Source: Lautropia sp. SCN 69-89 (GTDB lineage: Bacteria > Pseudomonadota > Gammaproteobacteria > Burkholderiales > Burkholderiaceae_E). From it: a DNA stretch of 64,000 bases. The notes under the pieces are model-generated. The model did no database searches and had not been told where the DNA came from. It was given only the letters and a program-made list of their open reading frames with translations. The position numbers and the translations under genes are program-made. The stretch spans positions 124,001 through 188,000 of the forward strand of contig MEED01000014.1 in assembly GCA_001724855.1 (NCBI GenBank). The letters run 5' to 3'. This document shows positions 1-9,672 of the stretch, in pieces (within the stretch, counting starts at the first letter, position 1; the number at the start of each line of letters is the position of its first letter).

Positions 1-483
1 GAAGCAGGCCCAGCGGACCGTGTCGGCCGCCGCTTCGTCGCGCTGCGATGACTCCGGCTGCCCCGGTTGCTGCGCCTGCATTGGCTGCGAAGGCCGCTGC
101 GGCGCCACGGCGCGCGCATCGACGCCCGCCTCGCGCATCACCTGTGCATGCAGCTCGCCCAGCCAGCGATAGCTCGCGACCAGCCCCTCGGAGAGCAGCC
201 GATGGCCCAGGGGCACCACGACGCTGGCGCCGACCATCCAGGGCCCCGCGAGCACCGCGCCGCCGCCGGAAGGCCGCACCGTGACCCGCACGCCCGCTGG
301 CGCACGCTGCGCGACGTCGGCGTGCAGCGCGCGCTGCGAGCATCCGAGCACGATCTCGGCCGCGGGATAGAGCCAGACGCGCCACTGCGCCCGGCCGACG
401 GTTGCATCGAGCAATCCGGCCACCCAGGCATGCTCTTCGGCGATCGTCGCTGCGACCTGCATTCTCTCCGTTTCGCGTGGCAT
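1..483 (-). CDS. Lipoate-protein ligase-like protein (LplA/BPL family), C-terminal end beyond the window
   Basis: The visible 161 codons read without a stop into the window edge, so the 3' part is missing. The motif RPSGGGAVLAGPW matches the RRxGGG ligand-binding motif of the lipoate/biotin ligase fold, which transfers lipoyl or octanoyl groups to E2 and H proteins. The family call is good, the exact substrate is not known. Two in-frame ATGs are possible, the first at the given start and a second 7 codons later with GGAGAG almost touching it. The gene follows the TrpB2-like gene by 52 bp on the same strand, suggesting co-transcription. Lipoylated E2 (sucB) is encoded further along the window, but no direct link can be shown. 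Confidence 0.7.
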   Translation of the reverse strand, partial: MPRETERMQVAATIAEEHAWVAGLLDATVGRAQWRVWLYPAAEIVLGCSQRALHADVAQRAPAGVRVTVRPSGGGAVLAGPWMVGASVVVPLGHRLLSEGLVASYRWLGELHAQVMREAGVDARAVAPQRPSQPMQAQQPGQPESSQRDEAAADTVRWACF

Positions 484-535
484 GCCGGGCGGCGCGCCGC
501 CGGAGCGCGCGAGGCGCCCCGGCGAACCGCCGCGC

Positions 536-1906
536 TCAGGCCGGCTCGGGAACGCTCGGCAGGCCGGCCAGCGCCATCGCGAGCTCCTGCTCGCTGTAAG
601 ACTGGTCGGTGAGCGTGCCGGCGCTGTAGGCCATGTAGGCGGCCATGTCGAAGTGCCCGTGGCCGCAGAGGTTGAACAGGATCGTCTCGGAACGCCCTTC
701 GCGCTTGCAGCGCAGCGCCTCCTCGATCGCCCCCTTGACCGCGTGGTTGGCCTCCGGCGCGGGCAGGATCCCTTCGGTGCGCGCGAACTGGATGCCGGCC
801 GCGAAGCACTCGGTCTGATGGTAGGCGGTGGCCTCGATCAGGTTCAGGTCCTTCAGGTGCGAAACCAGCGGCGCCATCCCGTGGTAGCGCAGGCCGCCCG
901 CGTGGAACCCGGGCGGCGTGAACGTGGAGCCGAGCGTGTGCATCTTCGCCAGCGGCGTCATGTGGCCGGTGTCGCCGAAGTCGTAGGCGAACTTGCCGCG
1001 CGTGAGCGACGGGCACGCCGCCGGCTCGACCGCGACGATGCGCGGCTTGCTGCCCCCGCGCAGTCCCAGGCCGATGAACGGGAAGGTGATGCCGGCGAAG
1101 TTCGAGCCGCCGCCGGTGCAGCCGACGATCACGTCGGGGTACGCATTGGCCATCTGCATCTGCTCGATCGCCTCGAGCCCGACGACGGTCTGGTGCAGCA
1201 ACACGTGGTTGAGCACCGAGCCGAGTGCGTACTTGGTGTCGTCGTTCTTCGCGGCGATCTCGACGGCCTCGGAGATCGCGATGCCGAGGCTGCCCGGGTG
1301 GTCGGGACGCTTGGCCAGCACGCTGCGGCCGTATTCGGTCTCGGTCGACGGCGACGGCAGGCAGCGCGCCCCGTACGACTCCATCAGTGCGCGCCGGTAC
1401 GGCTTCTGGTCGTACGACACACGCACCTGGAAGACGGTGACGTCGATGCCGAACAGCGCGCCGGCGAAGGCGAGCGACGAGCCCCACTGGCCGGCGCCGG
1501 TTTCGGTGCTCAGCCGCCTGATGCCGGCTTCGCGGTTGTAGAAGGCCTGCGCGACCGCGGTGTTCGGCTTGTGGCTGCCGGCGGGGCTCACGCCTTCGTA
1601 CTTGTAGAAGATCTTTGCCGGCGTGCCGAGCGCCTTTTCGAGGCGATGCGCGCGATACAGCGGACTCGGCCTCCAGAGCCGGTAGATTTCGCGCACCGGC
1701 TCGGGGATCTCGATTTCCCGCTCGGTGGTGACCTCCTGCATGATCAGCGCCATGGGGAACAGCGGCGCCAAGTCGTCGGGTCCCACCGGTTTCATCGTGC
1801 CCGGGTGCAGCACCGGCGCCAGCGGCTTCGGCAGGTCGGCCTGGATGTTGTACCAGTGCTTCGGAATGCGGCTCTCGTCGAGCAGGTACTTCGTCTGTTC
1901 GCCCAT
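536..1906 (-). CDS. TrpB2-like pyridoxal-phosphate-dependent enzyme
   Basis: The 456-residue product belongs to the tryptophan synthase beta-like family of the TrpB2 (trpB-related) type, longer than the classical TrpB1 of about 400. PLP lysine is in SHKPN near residue 113, and the phosphate-binding glycine loop GCTGGGSNF lies at about 262-270. TrpB2 proteins can make tryptophan from indole and serine but often lack a TrpA partner, so the physiological reaction may differ. No trpA or other trp gene is nearby. The ATG is preceded by GGGGAG. The neighbour downstream is the lipoate-ligase-like gene; ispF lies 149 bp upstream on the same strand. Confidence 0.88.
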   Translation of the reverse strand: MGEQTKYLLDESRIPKHWYNIQADLPKPLAPVLHPGTMKPVGPDDLAPLFPMALIMQEVTTEREIEIPEPVREIYRLWRPSPLYRAHRLEKALGTPAKIFYKYEGVSPAGSHKPNTAVAQAFYNREAGIRRLSTETGAGQWGSSLAFAGALFGIDVTVFQVRVSYDQKPYRRALMESYGARCLPSPSTETEYGRSVLAKRPDHPGSLGIAISEAVEIAAKNDDTKYALGSVLNHVLLHQTVVGLEAIEQMQMANAYPDVIVGCTGGGSNFAGITFPFIGLGLRGGSKPRIVAVEPAACPSLTRGKFAYDFGDTGHMTPLAKMHTLGSTFTPPGFHAGGLRYHGMAPLVSHLKDLNLIEATAYHQTECFAAGIQFARTEGILPAPEANHAVKGAIEEALRCKREGRSETILFNLCGHGHFDMAAYMAYSAGTLTDQSYSEQELAMALAGLPSVPEPA

Positions 1907-2055
1907 CGTCGTCTCCCCCGTTGTGGTTGGTGCGGGCCGCGACAAGACTCGCTCGCCTTCACGAGGCGCAGCGGCCCGCGAGGCGCTCAGTGTACCGAAA
2001 CGCGGCGCGTGCGCCGCACCGCTGCCGCGGGGGAGGAGGCGCGAATTGACCTGCC

Positions 2056-2547
2056 TCAAGCGCTCATTGGCCGCGCCACCAGCAGCGCCACCGCCTGCGC
2101 GGCGATGCCCTCGCCGCGTCCGGTGAAACCGAGCCGCTCGCCGGTCTTGGCCTTGACGCCGACCTGCCCGACTCCGACCCCTAGCGCCGCCGCGATCCGC
2201 TCGGCCATCTGCGGCAGGTATGCGGCGAGCTTCGGCGCCTGTGCGATCACCGTCGCATCGACGTTGCCGATGTCCCATCCGGCCGCGCGCACGCGTTGCG
2301 CTGCCTCGGCCAGCAGTGCGGCACTGTCGGCGCCGCGCCAGCGCTCGTCGGTGTCGGAAAAGTGCCGGCCGATGTCGCCGAGCGCGGCCGCGCCGAGCAG
2401 CGCATCGGTGATCGCATGCAGCAGGACGTCGGCGTCGGAGTGCCCGAGCAGGCCGTGGCTGTATGGCACATCGACCCCGCCGATCACCAGCCGGCGCCCC
2501 GGCACCAGCGCGTGCACGTCGTAGCCCTGCCCGATCCGGATGTTCAT
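2056..2547 (-). CDS. ispF: 2-C-methyl-D-erythritol 2,4-cyclodiphosphate synthase
   Basis: IspF closes CDP-methylerythritol 2-phosphate to the cyclodiphosphate in the MEP isoprenoid pathway. The 163-residue protein has the usual length. Metal ligands are visible as Asp10 and His12 in GQGYDVHAL and His44 in [10 protein letters not shown]; the C-terminal motif [17 protein letters not shown] is the family's nucleotide/substrate signature. Its ATG overlaps the ispD stop (ATGA), so the two genes are translationally coupled. The ispD-ispF order is common in proteobacteria. Confidence 0.97.
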   Translation of the reverse strand: MNIRIGQGYDVHALVPGRRLVIGGVDVPYSHGLLGHSDADVLLHAITDALLGAAALGDIGRHFSDTDERWRGADSAALLAEAAQRVRAAGWDIGNVDATVIAQAPKLAAYLPQMAERIAAALGVGVGQVGVKAKTGERLGFTGRGEGIAAQAVALLVARPMSA

Positions 2548-3239
2548 CTTCGCTCCAGCAATGCGCGCATCAGTTCGAGATCTTCGGCAGTGGTCACCTT
2601 GAAGTTCGCGCGCGCGCCTTCGACCAGCAGCGGGGCATGACCCGCGCGCTCGACCGCCGCCGCCTCGTCGGTGACCCCGGCGTGCGCGGACAGCGCATCG
2701 AGCAGCAGCCCGAGCCGGAACATCTGCGGTGTCTGCGCCAGCCAGAGCCGTTCGCGCTCGACCGTGGCGGCGACCGATCGGCCATCGCCGGCTGCGCGCT
2801 TCACGGTGTCGCTGACCGGCAGTGCGAGCAATCCGCCGACCGCCGATTCGCCGAGGCGGTCGCGCAGCCGCTCCAGAAGCCGCGGCGCCAGCCCGGGACG
2901 CGCCGCGTCGTGCACCAGCACCCAGTCGTCGTCGCGCGCGCCCGTCGCGGCCAGCGCGCGCAGTCCGGCCAGCACCGAGTCGCGCCGGGCAGCCCCCCCG
3001 GCGGCGAGCACCTCGACGCGCGCGAGCCCCTCCAGCAGCGTCGCCGCGCGTCCATCGTCGGGAGCGACCACGACCAGCACCCGTTCGATCCACGGCGCCG
3101 CGAGCAGCGCATCGACGCTCCAGCGCAGCATCGGTCGCCCGCCCAGCGCGAGGTACTGCTTCGGCTGCGGCGCGCCCAGCCGGGTACCGGCGCCCGCAGC
3201 GGGAATCACGGCGAAGAATCGGGCGGCGGGTCCGGACAC
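2544..3239 (-). CDS. ispD: 2-C-methyl-D-erythritol 4-phosphate cytidylyltransferase
   Basis: IspD activates MEP with CTP in the isoprenoid pathway. The nucleotide-binding motif [10 protein letters not shown] is at about residues 13-22, followed by [13 protein letters not shown], and VHDAARP and TDEAAAVE are also present. There is no ATG near the N-terminus. A GTG giving 231 residues, the family's usual length, is the best start, but no clear ribosome binding site supports it, so the start is uncertain. It is divergent from mfd across about 70 bp and overlaps ispF by 4 bp at its 3' end. Confidence 0.94.
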   Translation of the reverse strand: MSGPAARFFAVIPAAGAGTRLGAPQPKQYLALGGRPMLRWSVDALLAAPWIERVLVVVAPDDGRAATLLEGLARVEVLAAGGAARRDSVLAGLRALAATGARDDDWVLVHDAARPGLAPRLLERLRDRLGESAVGGLLALPVSDTVKRAAGDGRSVAATVERERLWLAQTPQMFRLGLLLDALSAHAGVTDEAAAVERAGHAPLLVEGARANFKVTTAEDLELMRALLERR

Positions 3240-3311
3240 GGCGTCAAGGTCTGCCGACGTCGAAGGCGGCGAAAAGCTAGAATTGTAATCTTGCCTGCGC
3301 CGTTCATCCCC

Positions 3312-6300
3312 TTGACCACCCACGCCTTGCCGTCCGCGCAGGCCGCCGGCGCGGCCCGCGCCCCGCTGCGCGACACCCTGATCCGCACGCCGGTCGCGCT
3401 CGGCGCCCTGCTCGATGCGCATCCCGTGCCTGCGCCCGGCCAGGTGCGCACGCTGCCGCGCGCCCACGGATCGGCCGACGCGCTGCTGCTGGCCCGGCTT
3501 GCGGTGCGCGAGACCGCTGTCGGCCGGGCGCTGGCCATCGTCGCGGCCGACGCGCCCGATGCGCGACGGCTCGCCGACGAGATCTGCTGGTTCGCCCCGC
3601 AGCTTCGGGTGCTGTTGCTGCCCGACTGGGAAACGCTGCCGTACGACGCCTTCTCGCCGCACCAGGACCTCGTCTCCGAGCGGCTGTCCACCCTCTATGC
3701 GCTACAGGGCGGCGATTGCGACGTGCTGCTGGTGCCGGCGGGCACCGCGCTGCACCGGCTCGCGCCGCCGTCGTTTCTCGCCTCGCACACCTTCTTCTTC
3801 CACAAGGGACAGCGGCTCGACGAGGCCAGGTTGCGCAGCCAGCTGACGCTGGCCGGCTACGAGCACGTCGCGCAGGTGGTCCATCCGGGCGAGTACTGCG
3901 TGCGCGGCGGCCTGATCGACCTCTTTCCCACCGGCTCGACGCTGCCCTACCGGCTCGACCTGTTCGGCGACGAGATCGAGTCGATCCGTACCTTCGATCC
4001 GGACACCCAGCGCAGCCTGTATCCGATCGAGCGGGTGCGCCTGCTGCCCGGGCGCGAGTTCCCGATGGACGAAGCCGCGCGCACCGCGTTCCGCAGCCGC
4101 TGGCGCGAGCGCTTCGAGGGCGATCCGTCGCGCAGCACGGTCTATCGCGACGTCGGCAACGGCATCGCGCCGGCCGGCGTCGAATACTGGCTGCCGCTGT
4201 TTCACGACTTCACCGCCACGCTGTTCGACTACCTGCCCGCGACCGCGCTGGTGGTCACGCACGGAGACGTCGACGAGGCCGCGCGCCGCTTCGCCGAGGA
4301 GGCGGGCCAGCGCTTCCGCTTCCTGTCGCACGACCCGGAACGGCCGCTGCTGCGCCCCGACGAACTGTTCATCGACGCCGGTCGGTTCTTCGTCGAAGCG
4401 CGCCGCTTCGGGCGCTGGGCGATCGCCCGCGCCACGGCCGCCGAAGGCGACGCATCGGCGCAGCCCGGCGCGGCCGCCGCCTTCGGGTCGGCGCCGCCCG
4501 ACGTGTCGGTGAACCGCCGCGCCGCGAACCCGGTCGAGCGGCTGGCAGCGTTCGTCGGATCGGCTGCGCTGCGCAAGCTGGTCGTCGCCGAGTCCGCCGG
4601 ACGCCGCGAGACGCTCGCACAGCTGTTCGCCGAGCACGGGTTGGCGTTGCCGTCCCTGGACGACTGGGCCGGCTTCGCCGACGGCGAGGCACAGGCGGCA
4701 CTCGTCGCCGGCCCGCTGCAGGACGGCTTCGCGCTGCCCGAGGCCGGCATCGCGGTGCTCACCGAGTCGGAATTGTTCGCCGGCACCGCGCGCCGCACGC
4801 GTCGCGGCCGGCGCGAATCGCAGACCGACGTCGACGCGATCATCCGCGACCTCTCCGAGCTGAAAGTCGGCGACCCGGTGGTGCACGCCCAGCACGGCAT
4901 CGGCCGCTACGAGGGGCTGGCGACGATGGACCTCGGCGACGGACCGACCGAGTTCCTGCATCTCACCTACGCGAACCAGGCCGCGCTGTACGTGCCGGTG
5001 TCGCAACTGCACGTGATCGGCCGTTACAGCGGCGCGAGTCCCGAGGACGCGCCGCTGCACCAGCTCGGCTCCGACCAGTGGGAAAAGGCACGCACGCGCG
5101 CCGCGCGCCGCGCGCGTGACGCCGCCGCCGAACTGCTGAACCTGTACGCGCGCCGCGCCGCGCGCACCGGCCACGCCTTCGGCTTCGCCGCACGCGACTA
5201 CGAAGCCTTCGCCGACGGTTTCGCCTTCGAGGAGACGCCCGACCAGCGTGCCGCGATCCACGCGGTCATCCAGGACATGGTGTCGGGCAAGCCGATGGAC
5301 CGGCTGGTCTGCGGCGACGTCGGCTTCGGCAAGACCGAGGTGGCGCTGCGCGCCGCGTTCGTCGCGGTGGCCGACGGCAAGCAGGTCGCCATCCTGGCGC
5401 CCACCACGCTGCTGGCCGAGCAGCACTTCCAGACCTTCTCCGACCGCTTCGCCGAGCTGCCCGTGAAGCTGGTCGAGCTGTCGCGCTTCCGCTCCGCGAA
5501 GGAGACCCGCGCCGCGATCGCCGACATCGCCGCGGGGCGCGTCGACATCGTGATCGGTACCCACAAGCTGCTGTCGGCCGAGGTGAAGTTCCCGCAGCTC
5601 GGCCTGGTGATCATCGACGAGGAGCATCGTTTCGGCGTGCGCCAGAAGGAGGCGCTGAAGGCACTGCGCGCCGAAGTCGACGTGCTCACGCTGACGGCCA
5701 CGCCGATCCCGCGCACGCTGGCGATGAGCCTCGAAGGCATCCGCGACTTCTCCGTGATCGCCACCGCACCGCAGAAGCGGCTGGCGATCAAGACCTTCGT
5801 GCGCCGCGAGTCCGAGGGCACGATCCGCGAGGCGCTGCTGCGCGAGCTCAAGCGCGGCGGCCAGGCCTATTTCCTGCACAACGAGGTCGAGACGATCGAG
5901 AACCGCCGCGCCCGGCTCGCCGAACTGGTGCCCGAGGCGCGCATCGCGGTCGCCCACGGACAGATGCCCGAGCGCGAGCTCGAGCGCGTGATGCGCGACT
6001 TCCACCAGCAGCGCTTCAACGTGCTGCTGTGCACGACGATCATCGAGACCGGTATCGACGTGCCCACGGCCAACACCATCGTCATCCATCGTGCCGACCG
6101 TTTCGGGCTCGCCCAGCTGCACCAGCTGCGCGGGCGCGTCGGCCGCTCGCACCACCAGGCCTACGCCTACCTGCTGATTCCCGACGAGTCCGCGATCACG
6201 CGCGACGCGGTCAAGCGGCTCGACGCGATCCAGGCGATGGAGGAACTCGGCTCGGGCTTCTACCTGGCCATGCACGACCTCGAGATCCGCGGCGCCGGCG

Positions 6301-6878
6301 AAGTGCTCGGCGAATCGCAGTCGGGCGACATGCAGGAGGTGGGCTTTGCCCTCTACGCCGACATGCTGAACGAAGCGGTGCGCTCGCTGAAGGCCGGCCG
6401 CGAGCCCGACCTCTCGGCGCCGCTCGCCGCGACCGTCGAGATCAAGCTGCACGTGCCGGCGCTGCTGCCGGCCGACTATTGCCACGACGTGCACGAGCGG
6501 CTCACCCTCTACAAGCGGATGGCCAATTGCGGCACCGCCGAGGCGCTCGACACGCTGCGCGAGGAACTGGTCGACCGCTTCGGCAAGCTGCCCGAGGCCG
6601 CCCGCGCGCTCGTCGAGACGCACCGGCTGCGCATCGCTTCGCAGCCGCTGGGCATCGCGCGCATCGACGCCGCAGCCGAGGCAATCGTGCTGCAGTTCGT
6701 TGCCGATCCGCCGATCGAACCCGCGGCGATCATCCGCTTCATCCAGAGTCGGCGCGACGTCAGGCTCGCGGGCCCCGATCGTCTTCGCTTCACGATTTCC
6801 ACGCCCGATCTCGAAGCGCGGCTGAGCCGCATCCGGGAGATCCTCGCCGGCCTGCGCGCCAGGGCGGCGACGCCATGA
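3312..6878 (+). CDS. mfd: Transcription-repair coupling factor
   Basis: Mfd is the ATP-driven translocase that removes stalled RNA polymerase and recruits UvrA. The 1188-residue product shows the UvrB-like N-terminal part (DWETLPYDAFSPHQD), the RNA-polymerase-interacting domain (VGDPVVHAQHGIGRYEG), Walker A GDVGFGKTE near residue 667, the DEEH box (IIDEEHRFG) near 767, and the C-terminal TRCF domain. No ATG exists in frame near the expected N-terminus. The TTG chosen is a best guess; TTG at 3291 and GTG at 3426 are alternatives, none with a good Shine-Dalgarno. A TAGAAT -10-like box lies at 3278-3283. The stop overlaps the following 14-codon ORF (ATGA). Confidence 0.95.
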   Translation: MTTHALPSAQAAGAARAPLRDTLIRTPVALGALLDAHPVPAPGQVRTLPRAHGSADALLLARLAVRETAVGRALAIVAADAPDARRLADEICWFAPQLRVLLLPDWETLPYDAFSPHQDLVSERLSTLYALQGGDCDVLLVPAGTALHRLAPPSFLASHTFFFHKGQRLDEARLRSQLTLAGYEHVAQVVHPGEYCVRGGLIDLFPTGSTLPYRLDLFGDEIESIRTFDPDTQRSLYPIERVRLLPGREFPMDEAARTAFRSRWRERFEGDPSRSTVYRDVGNGIAPAGVEYWLPLFHDFTATLFDYLPATALVVTHGDVDEAARRFAEEAGQRFRFLSHDPERPLLRPDELFIDAGRFFVEARRFGRWAIARATAAEGDASAQPGAAAAFGSAPPDVSVNRRAANPVERLAAFVGSAALRKLVVAESAGRRETLAQLFAEHGLALPSLDDWAGFADGEAQAALVAGPLQDGFALPEAGIAVLTESELFAGTARRTRRGRRESQTDVDAIIRDLSELKVGDPVVHAQHGIGRYEGLATMDLGDGPTEFLHLTYANQAALYVPVSQLHVIGRYSGASPEDAPLHQLGSDQWEKARTRAARRARDAAAELLNLYARRAARTGHAFGFAARDYEAFADGFAFEETPDQRAAIHAVIQDMVSGKPMDRLVCGDVGFGKTEVALRAAFVAVADGKQVAILAPTTLLAEQHFQTFSDRFAELPVKLVELSRFRSAKETRAAIADIAAGRVDIVIGTHKLLSAEVKFPQLGLVIIDEEHRFGVRQKEALKALRAEVDVLTLTATPIPRTLAMSLEGIRDFSVIATAPQKRLAIKTFVRRESEGTIREALLRELKRGGQAYFLHNEVETIENRRARLAELVPEARIAVAHGQMPERELERVMRDFHQQRFNVLLCTTIIETGIDVPTANTIVIHRADRFGLAQLHQLRGRVGRSHHQAYAYLLIPDESAITRDAVKRLDAIQAMEELGSGFYLAMHDLEIRGAGEVLGESQSGDMQEVGFALYADMLNEAVRSLKAGREPDLSAPLAATVEIKLHVPALLPADYCHDVHERLTLYKRMANCGTAEALDTLREELVDRFGKLPEAARALVETHRLRIASQPLGIARIDAAAEAIVLQFVADPPIEPAAIIRFIQSRRDVRLAGPDRLRFTISTPDLEARLSRIREILAGLRARAATP

Positions 6879-6919
6879 ACATCCCGAAGCACGCAAGCGT
6901 GCGGAGCGCATTGCCATGA
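6875..6919 (+). CDS. Possible 14-codon coupling ORF between mfd and serB
   Basis: The ATG overlaps the mfd stop (ATGA), and its own TGA overlaps the serB ATG (again ATGA), giving an unbroken chain of translational coupling. The peptide MNIPKHASVRSALP resembles nothing I know. Within it, GCACGC-AA-GCGTGC can form a small hairpin. It may simply keep ribosomes moving across the junction, or be chance. No ribosome binding site of its own is obvious. Confidence 0.3.
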   Translation: MNIPKHASVRSALP

Positions 6920-7773
6920 GCCGGCTCGTGGTCCAGCACCCTCGGCTCTCCGACGCCGCGGTCGACGCGTTTCGCGCCGCACTGGGACGCGCGCCCATGC
7001 TGCACCTGCCCCAGCTCGCCACCTGGGAGCCGGTCACCATCGACGGCGACCAGGTCGGCGAGATCGCCGAGCGCGTAGGCGTCGATGCCGAGATCGTGCC
7101 GCTGTCGGCGCGACTCTCCGACTACCGGCTGATCGCGTTCGACATGGACTCGACGCTGATCACCATCGAGTGCATCGACGAGATCGCCGACTTCGCCGGC
7201 CGCAAGGCCGAGGTCGCGGCGATCACCGAAGCGGCAATGCGCGGCGAGATCCGCGACTACAACGAGAGCCTTCGCCGGCGCGTCGCGCTGCTCGCCGGGC
7301 TGCCCGAGTCCGCGCTGCAGCGCGTCTACGACGAACGCGTGCGGCTGTCGCCCGGCGCCGAGGCGCTGATCGTCGCGGCGCGCGCGGCGGGCCTGAAGAT
7401 CCTGCTGGTATCGGGCGGCTTCAGGTTCTTCACCGAACGGCTGGCCGAGCGCCTGCACCTGGACTTCACCCGCTCGAACGCGCTCGAAATCGTCGACGGC
7501 CGGCTCACCGGGCGCGTGCTCGGCGAGATCGTCAACGCCGACGTCAAGCGGCGCACGGTCGAAGAAACCTGCGCCGCGATCGGCTGCACGCCGGCGCAGG
7601 CGATCGTGGTCGGCGACGGCGCCAACGACCTGAAGATGATGTCCATCGCCGGCGTCTCGGTGGCCTACCGCGCCAAGCCGATCGTGCACTCCGAGACGAC
7701 TCACGCGATCAACCACTGCGGGCTCGACGCGATCCTGAACTGGTTCGTCGACCAGCTGCCCACCGCGCCGTGA
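6916..7773 (+). CDS. serB: Phosphoserine phosphatase
   Basis: SerB dephosphorylates phosphoserine in the last step of serine synthesis. This is a HAD-superfamily enzyme of 285 residues: motif I DMDST with Asp76 (nucleophile) and Asp78, motif II Ser in LLVSGGF, and motif III in GDGANDLKMM. The roughly 70 residues before the HAD core form the usual short N-terminal domain of proteobacterial SerB. The gene is coupled to the preceding mini-ORF by ATGA and to the MFS gene by GTGA, so mfd-serB-MFS probably form one transcript. Confidence 0.96.
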   Translation: MSRLVVQHPRLSDAAVDAFRAALGRAPMLHLPQLATWEPVTIDGDQVGEIAERVGVDAEIVPLSARLSDYRLIAFDMDSTLITIECIDEIADFAGRKAEVAAITEAAMRGEIRDYNESLRRRVALLAGLPESALQRVYDERVRLSPGAEALIVAARAAGLKILLVSGGFRFFTERLAERLHLDFTRSNALEIVDGRLTGRVLGEIVNADVKRRTVEETCAAIGCTPAQAIVVGDGANDLKMMSIAGVSVAYRAKPIVHSETTHAINHCGLDAILNWFVDQLPTAP

Positions 7774-8972
7774 CCCGCGGCACGGCAGGCGGCGGCAGCG
7801 CCCCCGCGATGGCCGTCGCGGGCCTCGCCGCAGCCAGCGCCGGTGCCTGTGCGCTGGCACTGGCCATGGGCATCGGCCGCTTCGCCTACACGCCGATGCT
7901 GCCGCCGATGCTCGAGGAGTCGGGCATCGGGCTGTCGGCGGCGGGGCTGATCGCTTCGGCCAACTTTCTCGGATACCTGCTCGGCGCGCTGCTGGCCACG
8001 CGCGCGGCCTTCGCGCGGCGGCGCGTCGGCTGGCTGCGCGCCGGTCTGGCGGCGAGCGCGCTGACCACCGCGGCGATGGCGCTCGACTTCGGCGCGGGCG
8101 GCTGGGCCGCGGTGCGGTTCGCGTCAGGCGTGGCCAGCGCGTTCGTGCTGGTGTTCACCTCGGCGGTCGTCTTCGAGATCGCCGCGCGCGAAGGTCGGCC
8201 GATGCTCGGCGGGCTGCTCTACGCCGGCGTCGGCGTCGGCATCGCGGCCTCCGCGCTGCTGGTCTACGCGGGCCGCGAGGCCGGCTGGAGTGCAGCCCTT
8301 CTGTGGTGGTCGCTGGCCGGTCTGTCGGTGCTGCTGGCGATCGCCCCCTGGCGCATGCTCGATCGCCCGCCGGGCGCCGCGCCGCCGCCGCACGCCGATC
8401 CGGGCCGCTCGGCAGCCGACCGGCGCGCGCTCTCCAGACTCGTCTGGTCCTACGGATGCCTGGGTTTCGGCTACGTGATCACCGCCACTTTTCTCGTCGT
8501 CATGGTGCGCCGCTTGCCCGACGCCCGGGCGCTCGAATTCTGGACCTGGGCGGTGGTGGGCCTGGCCGGAGCACCGTCGAACTGGCTCTGGGCGAAGGTG
8601 GCCGCGCGCACCGGCAGCTACGCGGCGATCGTCGCGGCGTTCGTGCTCGAAGCGATCGGCGTCGCGCTGGCCGCGGCGGGGCAAGGCGCCGCGGCGCTGC
8701 TGATCGGAGGGGCGCTGCTCGGCGGCACCTTCATGGCGATCACCGCGCTCGGGCTGGCCACCGCGCGCGAACTCGCGCCCGATCGTCCCGACCAGACGAT
8801 CGCCCGAATGACGGTCGCGTTCAGCCTCGGCCAGATCGTCGGGCCGGCCGCGGGCGGCTGGCTCGCCGAGCGCAGCGGCTCGTTCGCCGCGCCGTCGTGG
8901 CTGGCCGCGGCGGTACTGCTGGTGGGCGCAGCGCTTGCCGCAGCCGCCGCCCGCGACGGGTGGCGCCGCTGA
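7770..8972 (+). CDS. YbfB/YjiJ-family MFS transporter
   Basis: This is a 400-residue integral membrane protein with about 12 hydrophobic segments and a central charged loop around residues 195-225. The sequence MGIGRFAYTPMLPPML at the start of the first helix is characteristic of YbfB/YjiJ-type major facilitator transporters, whose substrates are poorly known. The GTG start overlaps the serB stop; an ATG 13 codons later is an alternative. The gene ends 18 bp from a convergent PEP-CTERM gene. Confidence 0.88.
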   Translation: MTRGTAGGGSAPAMAVAGLAAASAGACALALAMGIGRFAYTPMLPPMLEESGIGLSAAGLIASANFLGYLLGALLATRAAFARRRVGWLRAGLAASALTTAAMALDFGAGGWAAVRFASGVASAFVLVFTSAVVFEIAAREGRPMLGGLLYAGVGVGIAASALLVYAGREAGWSAALLWWSLAGLSVLLAIAPWRMLDRPPGAAPPPHADPGRSAADRRALSRLVWSYGCLGFGYVITATFLVVMVRRLPDARALEFWTWAVVGLAGAPSNWLWAKVAARTGSYAAIVAAFVLEAIGVALAAAGQGAAALLIGGALLGGTFMAITALGLATARELAPDRPDQTIARMTVAFSLGQIVGPAAGGWLAERSGSFAAPSWLAAAVLLVGAALAAAAARDGWRR

Positions 8973-8990
8973 AGCGCGCGCCCCGCTGGC

Positions 8991-9569
8991 TCAGCCGCGG
9001 CGCGGCCGACGCAGCGCGACCCCGCCGAGGCCGAGGCCGAAGCCGAACGCGAGCAGCGCCAGCGTGCCGGGCAGCGGCACGGACCCGGAACCGGTTCGCT
9101 CGATGACGTAGCCCCGCGCGAATCCGTAGGTACTGCCGAGGTTGTCGGCGGCGTCGTTCCAGCCCCAGCCGGTGCGGAAGTCGTAGGCGAGGAAGTCCTC
9201 CTCACCCGAATTGTTCGGCTCGCCGGCCCACCAGTTCGTGTAGGACCAGGCCTCGCCGGTCACCCAGGCAAAGGTGCCTTCGACGGCGGCATCGCTGGCG
9301 CCGAGCCAGTAGTGCGAACGACTGGCCGGCGACGCCGGCAGCAGCCCGGCCACAAAGCCGTCCTCGCCCGCCGAGGTGATCGTGGCGAGATGCCAGCCGC
9401 CGCCGATCAAAGTGACTGCGGCCTGCGCGTTGGTCCAGGTGATGCCTTCGCTGGTGATGACCTCGTATTCATGCCCGTTGACCGACCAGACCGTCCCGGC
9501 CTGCGCGCACTGCGCCCCGAGACCGATCGCCACAGCGCCAATCCATCGCCTCCAGCCCGCTTTCGTCAT
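8991..9569 (-). CDS. PEP-CTERM-sorted protein with C-type lectin domain
   Basis: The 192-residue secreted protein has an N-terminal signal peptide (through QCAQA). A C-type-lectin-like fold at about 26-155 shows [15 protein letters not shown] and [10 protein letters not shown]. It ends in a PEP-CTERM tail: [20 protein letters not shown], then RRPRRG. The motif reads VPLP instead of VPEP. The tail is recognised by an exosortase (EpsH/XrtA type), which exports such proteins to the surface or the exopolysaccharide matrix. The gene stands alone, behind a candidate sigma-54 promoter, and starts at an ATG preceded by GGAGA. Confidence 0.87.
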   Translation of the reverse strand: MTKAGWRRWIGAVAIGLGAQCAQAGTVWSVNGHEYEVITSEGITWTNAQAAVTLIGGGWHLATITSAGEDGFVAGLLPASPASRSHYWLGASDAAVEGTFAWVTGEAWSYTNWWAGEPNNSGEEDFLAYDFRTGWGWNDAADNLGSTYGFARGYVIERTGSGSVPLPGTLALLAFGFGLGLGGVALRRPRRG

Positions 9570-9605
9570 GATGCTTCTCCGCTCTTTGCCTTGGGCAAGC
9601 TCGGC

Positions 9606-9621
9606 AGCACATTTCGTGCCA
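9606..9621 (-). promoter_or_regulatory. Candidate sigma-54 (RpoN) promoter of the PEP-CTERM gene
   Basis: On the minus strand TGGCACGAAATGTGCT matches the -24/-12 consensus TGGCACG-N4-TTGCW at every position but one (GTGC for TTGC), with exact GG-GC spacing. A start site about 12 nt downstream would give a leader of roughly 27 nt to the ATG. PEP-CTERM/exosortase loci are known to be associated with the sigma-54-dependent regulator PrsR, so the context agrees. Confidence 0.72.
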
Positions 9622-9672
9622 GTGTCGCAAGCCCTTGTTTTTCAAGAAGGCCACGCGCAACTACGGCCGAAA

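Noticed and set aside
2544-3662. Longer ispD reading frame extending to 3662
   Set aside because: The extra N-terminal part runs antisense to the start of mfd and has no similarity to IspD. The GTG near 3239 gives the normal length.
3702-7040. 1112-codon open frame opposite mfd
   Set aside because: It lies antisense to a fully conserved gene, and has the Arg/Gly/Val/His-rich composition produced by GC-rich DNA. No domain is recognisable.
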